From Glaciecola petra (GTDB lineage: Bacteria > Pseudomonadota > Gammaproteobacteria > Enterobacterales > Alteromonadaceae): a DNA stretch of 64,000 nucleotides. How positions within the stretch are numbered: the stretch's first letter is position 1; each line of letters begins with the position of its first letter. The translations under genes were made by a program, and so were the position numbers. Shown here piece by piece: positions 53,149 to 63,083 of the stretch. Where the stretch lies: positions 1,240,001 through 1,304,000 of the forward strand of contig NZ_JAVRHX010000001.1 in the NCBI RefSeq assembly GCF_031846345.1, given 5' to 3'. The notes under the pieces were generated by a model. That model saw nothing but the letters and a program-made list of their open reading frames with translations, was not told the origin of the DNA and made no database searches.

Positions 53149-54780
53149 TTAACGTAAATGTACCAGCATTTTTTCGGGATTGCTTAAATAATCTAACCAA
53201 AGATTGTTAAATTTAACCATTGTCGCGCCGTCAATGACACGGTGGTCACCTGACCAATTAACGCTCATTATATTAGAGGCAAAAACATTATCAGAAGAGT
53301 CGAAACGAGGTAGTTTCTGTATTTTGCCTAGTGCAACAATAGCGACTTCAGGTTTATTGATGACAGGTGTCGCGGTTATTCCCCCGAGGGCACCAATATT
53401 AGATACACTAATCGAACCGCCACTTAAATCTTTGTTACTTAATTTTCCTAATCTTGCTAAATCTATCAAGCGATTAAGTTCTACCGTTATTTGATACAAG
53501 CTTAAATTTTGAACATTTTTTATATTGGGCACTAATAGCCCAATTTTAGAATCGACCGCTAGTCCTATATTATGCGCAGATAAATAGGTTAATTCCGTCG
53601 CTTCAGTATTGAGTTGACTATTAAGGATAGGATATTCATGTAAAGCAAGTGAAAGTGCTTTAATAAAAAATGGCATGAAACTGAGTGATAGCCCTTCTTT
53701 TTCAAACTCTGGTTTAAGCAAGGAGCGTAACGCTATGAGTTTGTCCATACATAGTTCATCAGACACAGTAAAATGCGGAATTGTACTAACACTAGCAATC
53801 ATTTGCTTTGCCATTGCCGCTTGTATACCTTTTAGTGGCATGACTCTATCAACAACTTTAGTCACACTTGGCGAATTTTCGACAGTGTTAGCATCTCTTA
53901 TAAAGGTTTCATCTTTTTGGGCGTCCGTTGACCGTGCATCTGTTTTATTTGCATATAACAGCACGTCTTGCTTCAATACACGTTGTTTGGGGCCGCTTGC
54001 CTTAATCTTAGACAGCGCTATGTTCATTTCACGTGCCAAACGCCTGACAGCTGGACTCGCGATATTCTTACTACCGGCATGGGGAGGATCAAAATTTTCA
54101 CCTTGTGAGTAGTGGTTTGATGGCATTACTTCAGTTTCTGTCTCGTATTTTAGCTTATCTGACTCAATTGCAACTGTGGCGGTTTTTACGTCTGCAGAAT
54201 TATGTTGATTTACATCAGAATTACTCAAATTATCTATATACTGGTCAAACAAAGGGGTATGTACTTTAGCAATGTCTCCTTTTTGATAATGAATTTTTAC
54301 GATTTTCCCATTGTGTTTTGCTGGAATTTCAACAACTGCTTTATCAGTCATGACCTCAACAACTACTTGGTCTTCGGCAACGTTATCACCCTCTTGAATA
54401 TGCCATTGCATAATTTCACATTCAACGATACCTTCACCAATATCGGGTAAAATAAATGCTTCGATTGCACTAGGTATGTTCGATTGCACTTTTTCACTTT
54501 TTTTTGTCAGTGCTTTTGCCTCATTTTTCATGTGATTGTCTGAATCGATACTCTGCATAGAAAATAGGGGCTGATGTACTTTTGCAATATCACCCTCTTT
54601 ATAATGCAGTTTCCCAACAACGCCATTGTGCATAGCTGGTATCTCTACCGTTGCTTTGTCTGTCATGACTTCCGCTACAGGCTGATCTTCTACAATTTCT
54701 TCGCCTTCTTTTACCAACCATTTTAATAGCTCGCATTCAACAATGCCTTCACCAATATCAGGTAGAATAAAATCACTCAT
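53149..54780 (-). CDS. bkdB: Branched-chain 2-oxoacid dehydrogenase E2 (lipoamide acyltransferase), two lipoyl domains
   Basis: The 543-residue E2 core of a 2-oxoacid dehydrogenase complex. Two tandem lipoyl domains carry the lipoylated lysines Lys42 and Lys147, both in EVMTDKA. A peripheral-subunit-binding domain follows with SPAVRRLAREMNIALSKI, then the acyltransferase domain with the active-site NWSGDHRVIDGATM. It follows E1 alpha and E1 beta genes. The branched-chain assignment rests on the E1 alpha/E1 beta organisation and on sequence resemblance to Bkd; no E3 gene is present in the cluster. Confidence 0.93.
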   Translation of the reverse strand: MSDFILPDIGEGIVECELLKWLVKEGEEIVEDQPVAEVMTDKATVEIPAMHNGVVGKLHYKEGDIAKVHQPLFSMQSIDSDNHMKNEAKALTKKSEKVQSNIPSAIEAFILPDIGEGIVECEIMQWHIQEGDNVAEDQVVVEVMTDKAVVEIPAKHNGKIVKIHYQKGDIAKVHTPLFDQYIDNLSNSDVNQHNSADVKTATVAIESDKLKYETETEVMPSNHYSQGENFDPPHAGSKNIASPAVRRLAREMNIALSKIKASGPKQRVLKQDVLLYANKTDARSTDAQKDETFIRDANTVENSPSVTKVVDRVMPLKGIQAAMAKQMIASVSTIPHFTVSDELCMDKLIALRSLLKPEFEKEGLSLSFMPFFIKALSLALHEYPILNSQLNTEATELTYLSAHNIGLAVDSKIGLLVPNIKNVQNLSLYQITVELNRLIDLARLGKLSNKDLSGGSISVSNIGALGGITATPVINKPEVAIVALGKIQKLPRFDSSDNVFASNIMSVNWSGDHRVIDGATMVKFNNLWLDYLSNPEKMLVHLR

Positions 54781-54790
54781 TTTGCCAACC

Positions 54791-55768
54791 TCAATAGTCT
54801 AATGTACGTTTAATAGCTTCGTACGTTTTCAAGTGATCTGGCATGTACTCTTTTTCATGTGCCAGCGGATAAGGTGTATCAAGACCACATACTCTAGCAA
54901 TAGGTGCTTCGAGATATAAAAAGCATTCTTGTTGCACAGTTGCAGCTATTTCACTTGCAAAGCCGCTTGTCAGTGGTGCTTCATGATTTATTAACAATCT
55001 ACCTGTTTTATAAACCGATTGGCATACAGCTTCTGCGTCCCATGGCAATATACTTTGTAAATCGATAATTTCGCAGGAGATCCCGTCTTTTGAAGCCATT
55101 TCAGCGGCCTTTTCAATGATTTCTACCTGAGCTCCCCACGCTAACAAGGTAATATCAGTGCCTTTTTTTACGAAATCAGCCTTGCCTAAAGGCAATTCAT
55201 AGCCAGTTTCAGGTACTTCGCCAACCGATGCCCGATAGATTTTTTTAGGCTCCATAAACAACACTGGATTATCATCTTTAATACTTGCCAATAATAAGCC
55301 TTTTGCTTGATATGGATTACGTGGGATGACAATTTTCATCCCCGGGATATGAGCAAAAAACGCTTCAGGAGACTGGGAATGATAGTGTCCACCTGCAATG
55401 CCCCCTCCATAGGGCGTTCGGATAGTTAAGGTACCACAACTAAATTGCCCCCCTGATCGATATCGGAACTTTGCTGTTTCGTTTACTATTTGATCAAAAG
55501 CCGGAAAGATATAATCACCAAACTGAATTTCTGCAACGGCGATAGCACCTTGCGAAGCTAAGCCATTGGCAAATCCAATAATGCCTTGCTCAGTAAGCGG
55601 GGTATTAAAGCATCTAGCTTTACCAAACTTATGTTGTAAGTTAGAAGTGGCCCTGAAAACACCGCCAAAATGACCAACATCTTCTCCAAATACCATGACA
55701 CGTTCATCTTCTTCCATAACAGTAATGAGTGCATTATTAATTGCTTGCAGGAGATTCATTTTTACCAT
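54791..55768 (-). CDS. bkdA2: Branched-chain 2-oxoacid dehydrogenase E1 beta subunit
   Basis: A 325-residue transketolase-type subunit with VFGEDVGHFGGVFRAT, NTPLTEQGIIGFANG, IRTPYGGGIAGGHYHSQSPE and GLDTPYP, typical of E1 beta. It overlaps the E1 alpha stop by one base. An alternative ATG three codons in is possible. Together with E1 alpha it decarboxylates the oxoacid using thiamine diphosphate. Confidence 0.95.
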   Translation of the reverse strand: MVKMNLLQAINNALITVMEEDERVMVFGEDVGHFGGVFRATSNLQHKFGKARCFNTPLTEQGIIGFANGLASQGAIAVAEIQFGDYIFPAFDQIVNETAKFRYRSGGQFSCGTLTIRTPYGGGIAGGHYHSQSPEAFFAHIPGMKIVIPRNPYQAKGLLLASIKDDNPVLFMEPKKIYRASVGEVPETGYELPLGKADFVKKGTDITLLAWGAQVEIIEKAAEMASKDGISCEIIDLQSILPWDAEAVCQSVYKTGRLLINHEAPLTSGFASEIAATVQQECFLYLEAPIARVCGLDTPYPLAHEKEYMPDHLKTYEAIKRTLDY

Positions 55769-56970
55769 TACTTTATTCTCCCCGATGTTTTAGGGTAGTG
55801 TTGAGGATACTTTTGGATATGGGTTTTTAGTTCAGTTAATTGCTTTTGCAAGTGCCAAGGAGGGGTATCGTAAACATCTTCGATAATATCTTCGATTGGA
55901 TTAATGGCTACTTTTTCGGCCCGTTTCAAAGAACTCAATATTTGTTCTCGAGTATCTTCTTTAAATTTATCGAGAGCAGCTTGGTCTAACCACCCTTTTG
56001 CATCTAACCATTTTGCAAACCTTAAAATAGGGTCTTTTAGTTGCCACTTAGCTTCTTCGTCTTTGCTACGATAACCGCTCGGATCATCAGACGTTGAATG
56101 TGCAGCAAGCCTATAGGTCATTGCTTCAATTAAAACTGGACAATTTTCGGCAAGCGCTATTTCTCTAGCATGTTGAGTCGCAGCATATACTGCTATTACA
56201 TCGTTACCATCCACTCTGATCGTACGCACACCATAACCAATGCCTCTTGACGCAATGCCATCTCCCGCAAATTGTTCCTCAGCGGGAGTAGATATTGCAT
56301 AACCATTATTGCGACAAAAGAAAATGACAGGACAGTTCAATACAGCAGCCATGTTAAGACCCGCATGAAAATCTCCTTCACTTGCGGCGCCTTCACCAAA
56401 ATAACACATTGTAATTGCCTGTTTACCGGCCATTTTCTGACCATAGGCATAACCAGAAGCTTGAGGTATTTGTGTTCCTAATGGAGATGAAATAGTCATG
56501 AAGTTTAACGCTTTATCGCCATAATGAATCGGCATTTGGCGGCCTTTGTTGGGATCCAGTTCATTGCTAAACATTTGGTCCATGAACTGGTCAGTTGTAT
56601 AACCACGATACACTAAGGCACCTTGTTCGCGGTATTGTGACATAATCATATCAAGTTCACTAAGGGCCGCAGCTGACGCTACAGTCGCTGCTTCTTCCCC
56701 TCTACTTGCCAAGTAAAAACTTATCCTTCCTTGTCTTTGCGAACCAATCATTCGATCATCAAGAAGACGCGTGTACTCCATACTATAATGAATGTTAACC
56801 GCTGTTTTTTTATCTAGCTTTAGCGCATAATTTTTGTCAGTTTGTATCCCATCCTCGTCAAGTAATTGCAGCATGGGAATATCAATAAGTCCGTTATCGA
56901 TAATATTGACCGTATTTGTCATTTTTATACCTGACAAATGGTTTCTGTCTTTAACTAATTTATCTGTCAT
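55768..56970 (-). CDS. bkdA1: Branched-chain 2-oxoacid dehydrogenase E1 alpha subunit
   Basis: A 400-residue thiamine-diphosphate subunit. The cofactor motif is seen as YFGEGAASEGDFHAGLN to FFCRNNGYAIS, and the phosphorylation-loop region as YRLAAHSTSDDPSGYR. The start may be the ATG at 56970 or that at 56922, which has AGG seven bases upstream. First gene of the leftward bkd operon. Confidence 0.95.
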   Translation of the reverse strand: MTDKLVKDRNHLSGIKMTNTVNIIDNGLIDIPMLQLLDEDGIQTDKNYALKLDKKTAVNIHYSMEYTRLLDDRMIGSQRQGRISFYLASRGEEAATVASAAALSELDMIMSQYREQGALVYRGYTTDQFMDQMFSNELDPNKGRQMPIHYGDKALNFMTISSPLGTQIPQASGYAYGQKMAGKQAITMCYFGEGAASEGDFHAGLNMAAVLNCPVIFFCRNNGYAISTPAEEQFAGDGIASRGIGYGVRTIRVDGNDVIAVYAATQHAREIALAENCPVLIEAMTYRLAAHSTSDDPSGYRSKDEEAKWQLKDPILRFAKWLDAKGWLDQAALDKFKEDTREQILSSLKRAEKVAINPIEDIIEDVYDTPPWHLQKQLTELKTHIQKYPQHYPKTSGRIK

Positions 56971-57164
56971 ATTAGATACTCAAACTAAATCGATAAGATA
57001 AGTTATATTAGTCAAGCATTAGCTTTGCTGCTTTGCTATTTAAATTTATATCGTTGCGGTATTAGGATAATTCGTCTAATTATGATTTTTTAGTAGGATG
57101 CATATAACATGTGTAACAAATTTGTATCTATAAATGTACGATTTTATAAACCTTTACATTACAT

Positions 57165-57174
57165 TGTGTACACA
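57165..57174. promoter_or_regulatory. Palindrome TGTGTACACA, possible operator
   Basis: A perfect 10-base palindrome near the middle of the divergent region. Its position suits a regulator of either unit, but short palindromes also occur by chance and no known regulator is matched. Confidence 0.3.
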
Positions 57175-57328
57175 TTCGCGATTCCCTGTTAAAACTCTGG
57201 TATACATATGGAGAATATAAGTATTCAATATATGCAACATTCTTATGAAAATGTCGTCTTAGTAAGTGATAAAAGTACGTAATAAAATTAATTACTACCG
57301 TAAATGTTATAAAATTATCATTGATTGT

Positions 57329-57356
57329 TTTACATTATGGTCGTTAACAATATAGC
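57329..57356 (+). promoter_or_regulatory. Candidate sigma-70 promoter of the protease gene
   Basis: TTTACA and TATAGC are separated by 16 bases, 35 bases before the start codon, and a GGAG ribosome site lies at 57381. The -10 match is only moderate. Confidence 0.35.
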
Positions 57357-57390
57357 AAAACATATGCGCTATCAGATTGTGGAGAAATAA

Positions 57391-60300
57391 ATGAAATTAG
57401 TTGCTGCAGCGGTCATCACCGCTCTTTATGGTTCAAATTTGGTTGTTGCTAAATCTGAGCAAATTAGCAAAAAGGTTGATGGCGAATTAAATCCACCGCT
57501 AAGCGAGTTTGTACCAGCAATAAACAAAGAAGAACAAGCAACAGTAGATCAAAGACGAAATAAAAGAAGTCCAGAACTAGTTAAATTTACACTCAATAGT
57601 GATAAAAAATCTCTAAGTTCGCCTAATAAATTTACCTTTGAAGCAGGTTTAGGTGACGCAAAATATACGTATATTGTAGAACTAAACGAGCAAGCTCTAG
57701 CCCAAAATACTGAATCACTACGTATTTTAAATCTTCGGCACGGACATGACCAAGATATCGATACTCGTTTTACTGACTCAACACCTGCATTAAACCAACA
57801 CAGACAAAAAATCCGCAAACAAAAAACCAGTTTTTATGCTGACGCGGAAAAAGTACTCGGAAAAGTAGATCCCCTCGCTAGTTTTGAGTACGCGCTAAAT
57901 GGCTTAGCTCTAAAACTTACACAAAACGAAGCTCAGCAATTGGCCAATTTGACTCAAGTTAAAAGTATTACACGAGAACAAACATTTAGGCTAAATACTG
58001 ACAGAGGGCCAACCCTCGTAGGCGCTCCTGCCGTGTGGGATGGTAGCGCGCTGGCCAACATTGCTCCAAGTCAAGGCGAAGGAATCATTGTTGGTATCAT
58101 TGATTCTGGGATAAATACTGACCACCCGTCTTTTGCGGAACAAGCCGCTGATGGTTATGTGCACACTAACCCTTTGGGTAATGGAGTATTTATTGGTGAT
58201 TGCGCGAACGGCTTTCCAGAACTTTGTAATAACAAATTAATCGGGGTAAGAAGCTACTCTAGGATCACCGACGATTACTCGGATACCGATGTTTTCCCGC
58301 CTAATTTACCTCGTAATGGTGAAGATTATGGTGGTCATGGGAGCCATGTAGCGTCTACTGCCGCTGGAAACGTGTTATTAAATGTTGCTGAAGTTACACC
58401 TGAGTTTGGTGAGCAAGAAAGTGCTGGTGTACCGACCGGATTTTCATTTCCTCAAATATCAGGCGTAGCGCCCAGAGCAAATATTATTTCTTATCAAGTG
58501 TGTTACGGTGGTCGCACTGACGCAGGTGATACCTATGGCGATTGCCCTGGTGCTGCGATTATTCAAGGAATAGAAGATGCCATTCGTGATCAGGTCGATA
58601 TCATTAACTTTTCTATCAGTGGCGGTGGAAACCCTTGGAATAGTAATACTGAACAAGCATTCTTATCTGCTCGTAATGCGGGTATATTTGTTGCTACGTC
58701 AGCAGGGAATAGTGGCCCAAATCCTGGTTCAACAGTAAAAAATGCTCCTTGGTATACAAGTGTAGCAGCGGCTGAGCATGGGCGAGAAAATGTCTTTGCC
58801 AAAGAAATTAATAGTTTTTCAGGTGGAAGCAGCAGCCTATCGGCTATTACGGGACAAAGTAATACTGGCAATATAAGTGCTCCAATCGTATATGCGGGTG
58901 ACTTTACTAATCCTAACGATCCCAATGGCGACCCTGCTCAATGCCTACAAGCATTTCCAGCTGGCACCTTTAATGGACAAATAGTCGTTTGTGATCGAGG
59001 TGAAATTGCGCGTATCGCAAAAGCCGAAAATGTCCGTGATGGAGGAGCTGGTGGTTATGTTTTAGCTAATGTCGACGGCGGTGATACATTTTTAGCCAAT
59101 GACCAATATGTGGTGCCAGGCATTCATATTAACGCTGAAAACGGTAATCGTTTAAAATCATGGTTAGATTCTGGCAGTAACCACAGAGCCACAATTACAA
59201 CCGGAAATGCTACTCAAGTTGTTGACGAAAGCCGTGTAGATGTACTTGCTAATTTTTCATCAAGAGGACCAAATGAAACCAATAGTACTTTGGCGCCTAC
59301 TTTAACCGGTCCGGGAGTCGATATTTATGCCGCTTATGCTGACCAACAATTTGGGCATGATGGACATGAACCGGCAGCCAGTGATTTTAATTTTTTATCT
59401 GGCACTTCAATGTCTAGCCCACATGTCGCAGGCTCTGCGGCATTAATAAAGTCAGTCCATCCCAGCTGGTCACCCGATGAAATCAGGTCAGCGTTATCTC
59501 TCACCGCGACATCTACAGTACAAACAGATGTTGGAACCGACCCAGAAAATGGAGATTTTTTTGATAAAGGAGCAGGACGAATAAATGTAGATCTCGCGGT
59601 TGCGTCAGGTTTAGTGATGTCTGAATCAGGCACTAATTATACGCGTGCTAACCCTGCAATAGGCGGCGACCCTAGATCCTTAAATATACCATCAATAACG
59701 GACGATGAATGTGCCGGCACTTGCACATGGACAAGAACCTTCACGGCAACAACAGATGCTACTTGGACTGCCAGCACAGCAATTATAACCAATGGTTTGG
59801 CCATTAATATTAGTCCTAGTTCTTTCACGCTAAACGAAGGCCAAACTCAAACCGTTAGTTTTGAGATTGAGAGTGCTCGAGCCCCTAAAACTGAGTATTC
59901 GTTTGCTAGCGTGAGTTTTTCTTCACCTGGATTACCTGACGCAACACTGCCCATTAGTGTATTTGCATCTATTGGTGATATTCCATTAGCCTTAGAATTT
60001 GATAGTAGTCGGCAAATTGATTCTCTATTACAAGCAGATATAGAAGCAATCAATCTTCCCAATTTTTTTGTTAGCGGATACATGCCAGTAAAAGCAACGG
60101 TGGTTGATGGTCAAGTCAGCGAAGATTCTGACAATAGTGACTTGTTCGATAATTTAAATGATGGCGTGCAGATTACCACGATACAGGTACCTAGCAATGC
60201 TGTCAGACTCGTTACCGAAATAAAGAGTTCTACCGCGCCTGATTTAGACCTATTTTTAATTTATGATGCCAATAGCGACGGTGTGGCTTCTCGCTCGGAA

Positions 60301-61653
60301 GTAATAGGTGAAAGCCTGTCGAGTGATTCAACTGAAGAAGTATCTTTAAATTTCCCAGACGCCGGTACTTATTTTATCGCAGTCCAAAGTTTTACTGGAT
60401 CAAGCGCTACTTCAGATAGCTACGACATGCGCTACGCAGTAGTAGAAAATACACTTAGTGAGGATGAGCTTGTTGCTATAGCGCCAACCTCAATTGATGC
60501 CGATACCCCTTTTGATTTAAGAGTTATTCATAACTTACCCGATTCAACATCTGGGGACGATTATTATGGTGCAATTGCCATGGGCACCGCGAGTGGACTC
60601 GACGATTTGGGGGTCATCACTGTAGATATTAACCGTAAAGATGACGATGTATTCTTAACAGGTGCCGCCCAACGATTAGTAGAAGCTGGCGATACAGCTT
60701 CTCTGGCTGTCAACGTAGGACCCAACACAACGAGCGAAGCAAGAAATTACCGGATCATTGTTCCCTTACCAGTGGGAACTGATTTTGGTAATTTTAGTGC
60801 TGCATTTAACGGACAAATTATCAATAATGAACTTGTTTGGGAAGTTAACAAGGCACCACAAGAATCAAGCACAGACATACTTAGTTTTGACTTAACGATG
60901 TTAGCGGGTGCAAATCCTGGCCCCGTTCCCGTCGTTGCGCAGAGTGAATTAGTCAATCAAACTTTTTCAGAGTTAGAGAATTCTCAACCTTTTGAACAAG
61001 TGCAGATTGAAGGCGCACCAGAGTTGTCTTTTAATGGGAATGATTCGATTACTTTAAATGTTGTAGAAACGCAATTATTGACGATTCCTTTGAGCATAAA
61101 TGAACCAAATGGCGACAATACTACCGTTGTATGGACACAAACTATGGGCCCTGCAGCAAGCATTATAGAAGCAAACGGGAGCTTTCAATTAACTGCACCT
61201 AATGTCGAAGCGGATGCGGTTTTAAACTATGATGTGGTGGTGACTGATAGTAATAACAATGCTAGCTCGGCCTCAATAACCGTGAATGTTGATAATAATG
61301 CGGAACCGGTTATATCCAGTATTGATGCACCAACAAGTGCCAATGGTGGCCAACGTATTACGCTAACGATTAATGTAACCGACCCCGAAAATGATAATCT
61401 GACAATAACGGTGAATGGTGAAACAATTACCGGCAACACTTTCAGCACCACAACCCCTACAACAGGCAGTAGTGTAAGTTATCAGGTTTTAGTGAGTGAC
61501 GGTATTAGCACTGTTTCACAGACAGTCAGTGTCAACTTAACTCAAACACAGGTAAGCAATCCGCCAGCGAGTAGTGGAGGTGGTGGTGGCACAGCGCCAA
61601 TATTGACAGCACTATTACTGCCATTGATTTTTATCAGAAGGTATTTTCGCTGA
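57391..61653 (+). CDS. Secreted subtilisin-like serine protease (S8) with PA domain and GlyGly-CTERM anchor
   Basis: A 1420-residue exported protease. After a signal peptide and an I9-type propeptide (about residues 75-205) comes an S8 catalytic domain with Asp238 in IIDSGIN, His316 in GGHGSHVA, oxyanion Asn440 in SAGNSGP and Ser673 in GTSMSSPHVAG. A PA domain (about 490-600, GQIVVCDRGEIARIAKA) is inserted between Asn440 and Ser673. The C-terminal half has beta-sandwich domains, and the last 27 residues read Gly-rich, hydrophobic, then Arg-rich (GGGGGTAPILTALLLP to RRYFR), the GlyGly-CTERM sorting signal cut by rhombosortase. Probable role is extracellular protein degradation. Confidence 0.95.
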   Translation: MKLVAAAVITALYGSNLVVAKSEQISKKVDGELNPPLSEFVPAINKEEQATVDQRRNKRSPELVKFTLNSDKKSLSSPNKFTFEAGLGDAKYTYIVELNEQALAQNTESLRILNLRHGHDQDIDTRFTDSTPALNQHRQKIRKQKTSFYADAEKVLGKVDPLASFEYALNGLALKLTQNEAQQLANLTQVKSITREQTFRLNTDRGPTLVGAPAVWDGSALANIAPSQGEGIIVGIIDSGINTDHPSFAEQAADGYVHTNPLGNGVFIGDCANGFPELCNNKLIGVRSYSRITDDYSDTDVFPPNLPRNGEDYGGHGSHVASTAAGNVLLNVAEVTPEFGEQESAGVPTGFSFPQISGVAPRANIISYQVCYGGRTDAGDTYGDCPGAAIIQGIEDAIRDQVDIINFSISGGGNPWNSNTEQAFLSARNAGIFVATSAGNSGPNPGSTVKNAPWYTSVAAAEHGRENVFAKEINSFSGGSSSLSAITGQSNTGNISAPIVYAGDFTNPNDPNGDPAQCLQAFPAGTFNGQIVVCDRGEIARIAKAENVRDGGAGGYVLANVDGGDTFLANDQYVVPGIHINAENGNRLKSWLDSGSNHRATITTGNATQVVDESRVDVLANFSSRGPNETNSTLAPTLTGPGVDIYAAYADQQFGHDGHEPAASDFNFLSGTSMSSPHVAGSAALIKSVHPSWSPDEIRSALSLTATSTVQTDVGTDPENGDFFDKGAGRINVDLAVASGLVMSESGTNYTRANPAIGGDPRSLNIPSITDDECAGTCTWTRTFTATTDATWTASTAIITNGLAINISPSSFTLNEGQTQTVSFEIESARAPKTEYSFASVSFSSPGLPDATLPISVFASIGDIPLALEFDSSRQIDSLLQADIEAINLPNFFVSGYMPVKATVVDGQVSEDSDNSDLFDNLNDGVQITTIQVPSNAVRLVTEIKSSTAPDLDLFLIYDANSDGVASRSEVIGESLSSDSTEEVSLNFPDAGTYFIAVQSFTGSSATSDSYDMRYAVVENTLSEDELVAIAPTSIDADTPFDLRVIHNLPDSTSGDDYYGAIAMGTASGLDDLGVITVDINRKDDDVFLTGAAQRLVEAGDTASLAVNVGPNTTSEARNYRIIVPLPVGTDFGNFSAAFNGQIINNELVWEVNKAPQESSTDILSFDLTMLAGANPGPVPVVAQSELVNQTFSELENSQPFEQVQIEGAPELSFNGNDSITLNVVETQLLTIPLSINEPNGDNTTVVWTQTMGPAASIIEANGSFQLTAPNVEADAVLNYDVVVTDSNNNASSASITVNVDNNAEPVISSIDAPTSANGGQRITLTINVTDPENDNLTITVNGETITGNTFSTTTPTTGSSVSYQVLVSDGISTVSQTVSVNLTQTQVSNPPASSGGGGGTAPILTALLLPLIFIRRYFR

Positions 61654-61658
61654 ATACT

Positions 61659-61701
61659 GTTAGCTCAGCGTAGTGCTGTTTTAGCGCTACGCTTAGCTGA
61701 C
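61659..61701. terminator. Long hairpin between convergent protease and MATE genes
   Basis: A 19-base stem with one mismatch and two wobbles encloses the loop GTTTT. It sits between convergent genes and could act for both, but no T run follows on either strand, so it may be an mRNA 3'-end protecting structure. Confidence 0.5.
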
Positions 61702-61718
61702 ATATAGTTCACGTGGCA

Positions 61719-63083
61719 CTAGTCGAACACTTTATGCTTTTGTATCCATTTAACACGTGTAACGGTCATGACCGCTGCCACACTGAGACCTACGATAAAT
61801 CCTACCCAAAACCCTGCGGCTTCCATTTTGGGCACAATTAAATCTGTCGTTGCTAATACTGTCCCCACAGGAAACCCTATCAGCCAATAAGCGATAAAAC
61901 TAATAATAAACATAGCCGTCATGTCTTTATAACCGCGTAATGCATTGGCTGAAACAACTTGTATCGCATCTGAAAATTGAAATAGCGCTGCAAGTATCAA
62001 CAAACTAGATGCTGCTGCAATCAATGGAGCTTCATTACTGTATAAACCTGCTATTTCTTCGTTAAAGAGTAATATTGTCGTTGCCGTGACAAAAACTGTT
62101 AAAATAGCTAATAATAACCCTGCCAAATAGGTTAATTTAGCATGTGCTGAACGCCCTTCCCCTATCAAAAACCCAATTCTGATAGCTAAGGCTAAACCTA
62201 TGCTCAAAGGCAACATAAATATAAGAGAAGAAACATTCAAAGCAACTTGATGCGATGCCACTGTAAGCGCTCCAAACGGCGCAAGTAAGACCGCAACAAT
62301 GGCAAATAAACTGACTTCAAATATTAAGGTAAAGGCTATTGGCAATCCCATTTTAAGCAGGCTAAAAATATCGTTTTTCTTAGGTATCAAAAATACGTCA
62401 TAAAGCCTATAGGGTTTAAGTTTTTTAGCGCTTAAAGTATATAGAAAAGTGACAAATGCCATCACATATATCACGATCATTGTGGCCACACCGCAGCCTA
62501 CCCCGCCTAGTTCAGGCATTCCATAAAGACCATTTATTAATATATAGTTGGCAGGTATATTAACGAGCAAACCTGCTCCCATAATCATCATTGTGGGCCT
62601 GGTTAGCGATAAACCTTCACAATAATTTCGTAAACACTGGTATATGGCAAAGCCAGGTGCAGCTAAAAACACATAAGTCAGATAACCGAGGCTTTTTCCT
62701 GAAACATCTTGCGGCATGTCTATTGCGTCGATTAAGGTAGGTAACAAGAACAAACAAAGTAAAGCTACGCCTGCAAAAAACAATAATAAATACATCATTT
62801 GCCAAACGTTTTTGGCAACATCATCGACTTTTTTCGCTCCGTCTAGCCTTGAAATAATCGGCGTTAGCGCAAGGCTTATGCCCTGGATAAACACCAACAT
62901 AGGTAAGCTAATACCAACACCAATCGCAACCGCTGCCATATCGATAGAACTATAGCGTCCCGCCATAATAGTATCTGATACACCCATTAAGGTTTGTGTT
63001 ATTTGTGCAATGAGTAAAGGCCAGGCAAGTTTCGAAAGAACGTTTAGTTCGCTAACAAAATTCTTTCGGACATTATTTGGCAT
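61719..63083 (-). CDS. MATE-family multidrug/Na+ antiporter (NorM-like)
   Basis: A 454-residue protein with about twelve hydrophobic segments, arranged as two six-helix halves, and the MATE opening SKLAWPLLIAQITQTLMGVSDTIMAG. It exports cationic compounds in exchange for Na+ or H+. I chose the ATG at 63083; the frame is open to a TTG at 63113 but that would lie further inside rluF, which this gene follows and overlaps by 11 bases. Confidence 0.92.
   Translation of the reverse strand: MPNNVRKNFVSELNVLSKLAWPLLIAQITQTLMGVSDTIMAGRYSSIDMAAVAIGVGISLPMLVFIQGISLALTPIISRLDGAKKVDDVAKNVWQMMYLLLFFAGVALLCLFLLPTLIDAIDMPQDVSGKSLGYLTYVFLAAPGFAIYQCLRNYCEGLSLTRPTMMIMGAGLLVNIPANYILINGLYGMPELGGVGCGVATMIVIYVMAFVTFLYTLSAKKLKPYRLYDVFLIPKKNDIFSLLKMGLPIAFTLIFEVSLFAIVAVLLAPFGALTVASHQVALNVSSLIFMLPLSIGLALAIRIGFLIGEGRSAHAKLTYLAGLLLAILTVFVTATTILLFNEEIAGLYSNEAPLIAAASSLLILAALFQFSDAIQVVSANALRGYKDMTAMFIISFIAYWLIGFPVGTVLATTDLIVPKMEAAGFWVGFIVGLSVAAVMTVTRVKWIQKHKVFD

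Larger units (their letters stand above)
56971..57390. other. Divergent regulatory region between bkd operon and secreted protease
   Basis: This 420-base AT-rich region has no coding frame of note. It must hold the promoters of both divergent units. It contains the palindrome TGTGTACACA at 57165 and a candidate promoter for the protease at 57329. Confidence 0.6.

Noticed and set aside
60083..61451. Several minus-strand frames within the protease gene
   Set aside because: They mirror codon bias of the long true gene and have no recognisable motifs.
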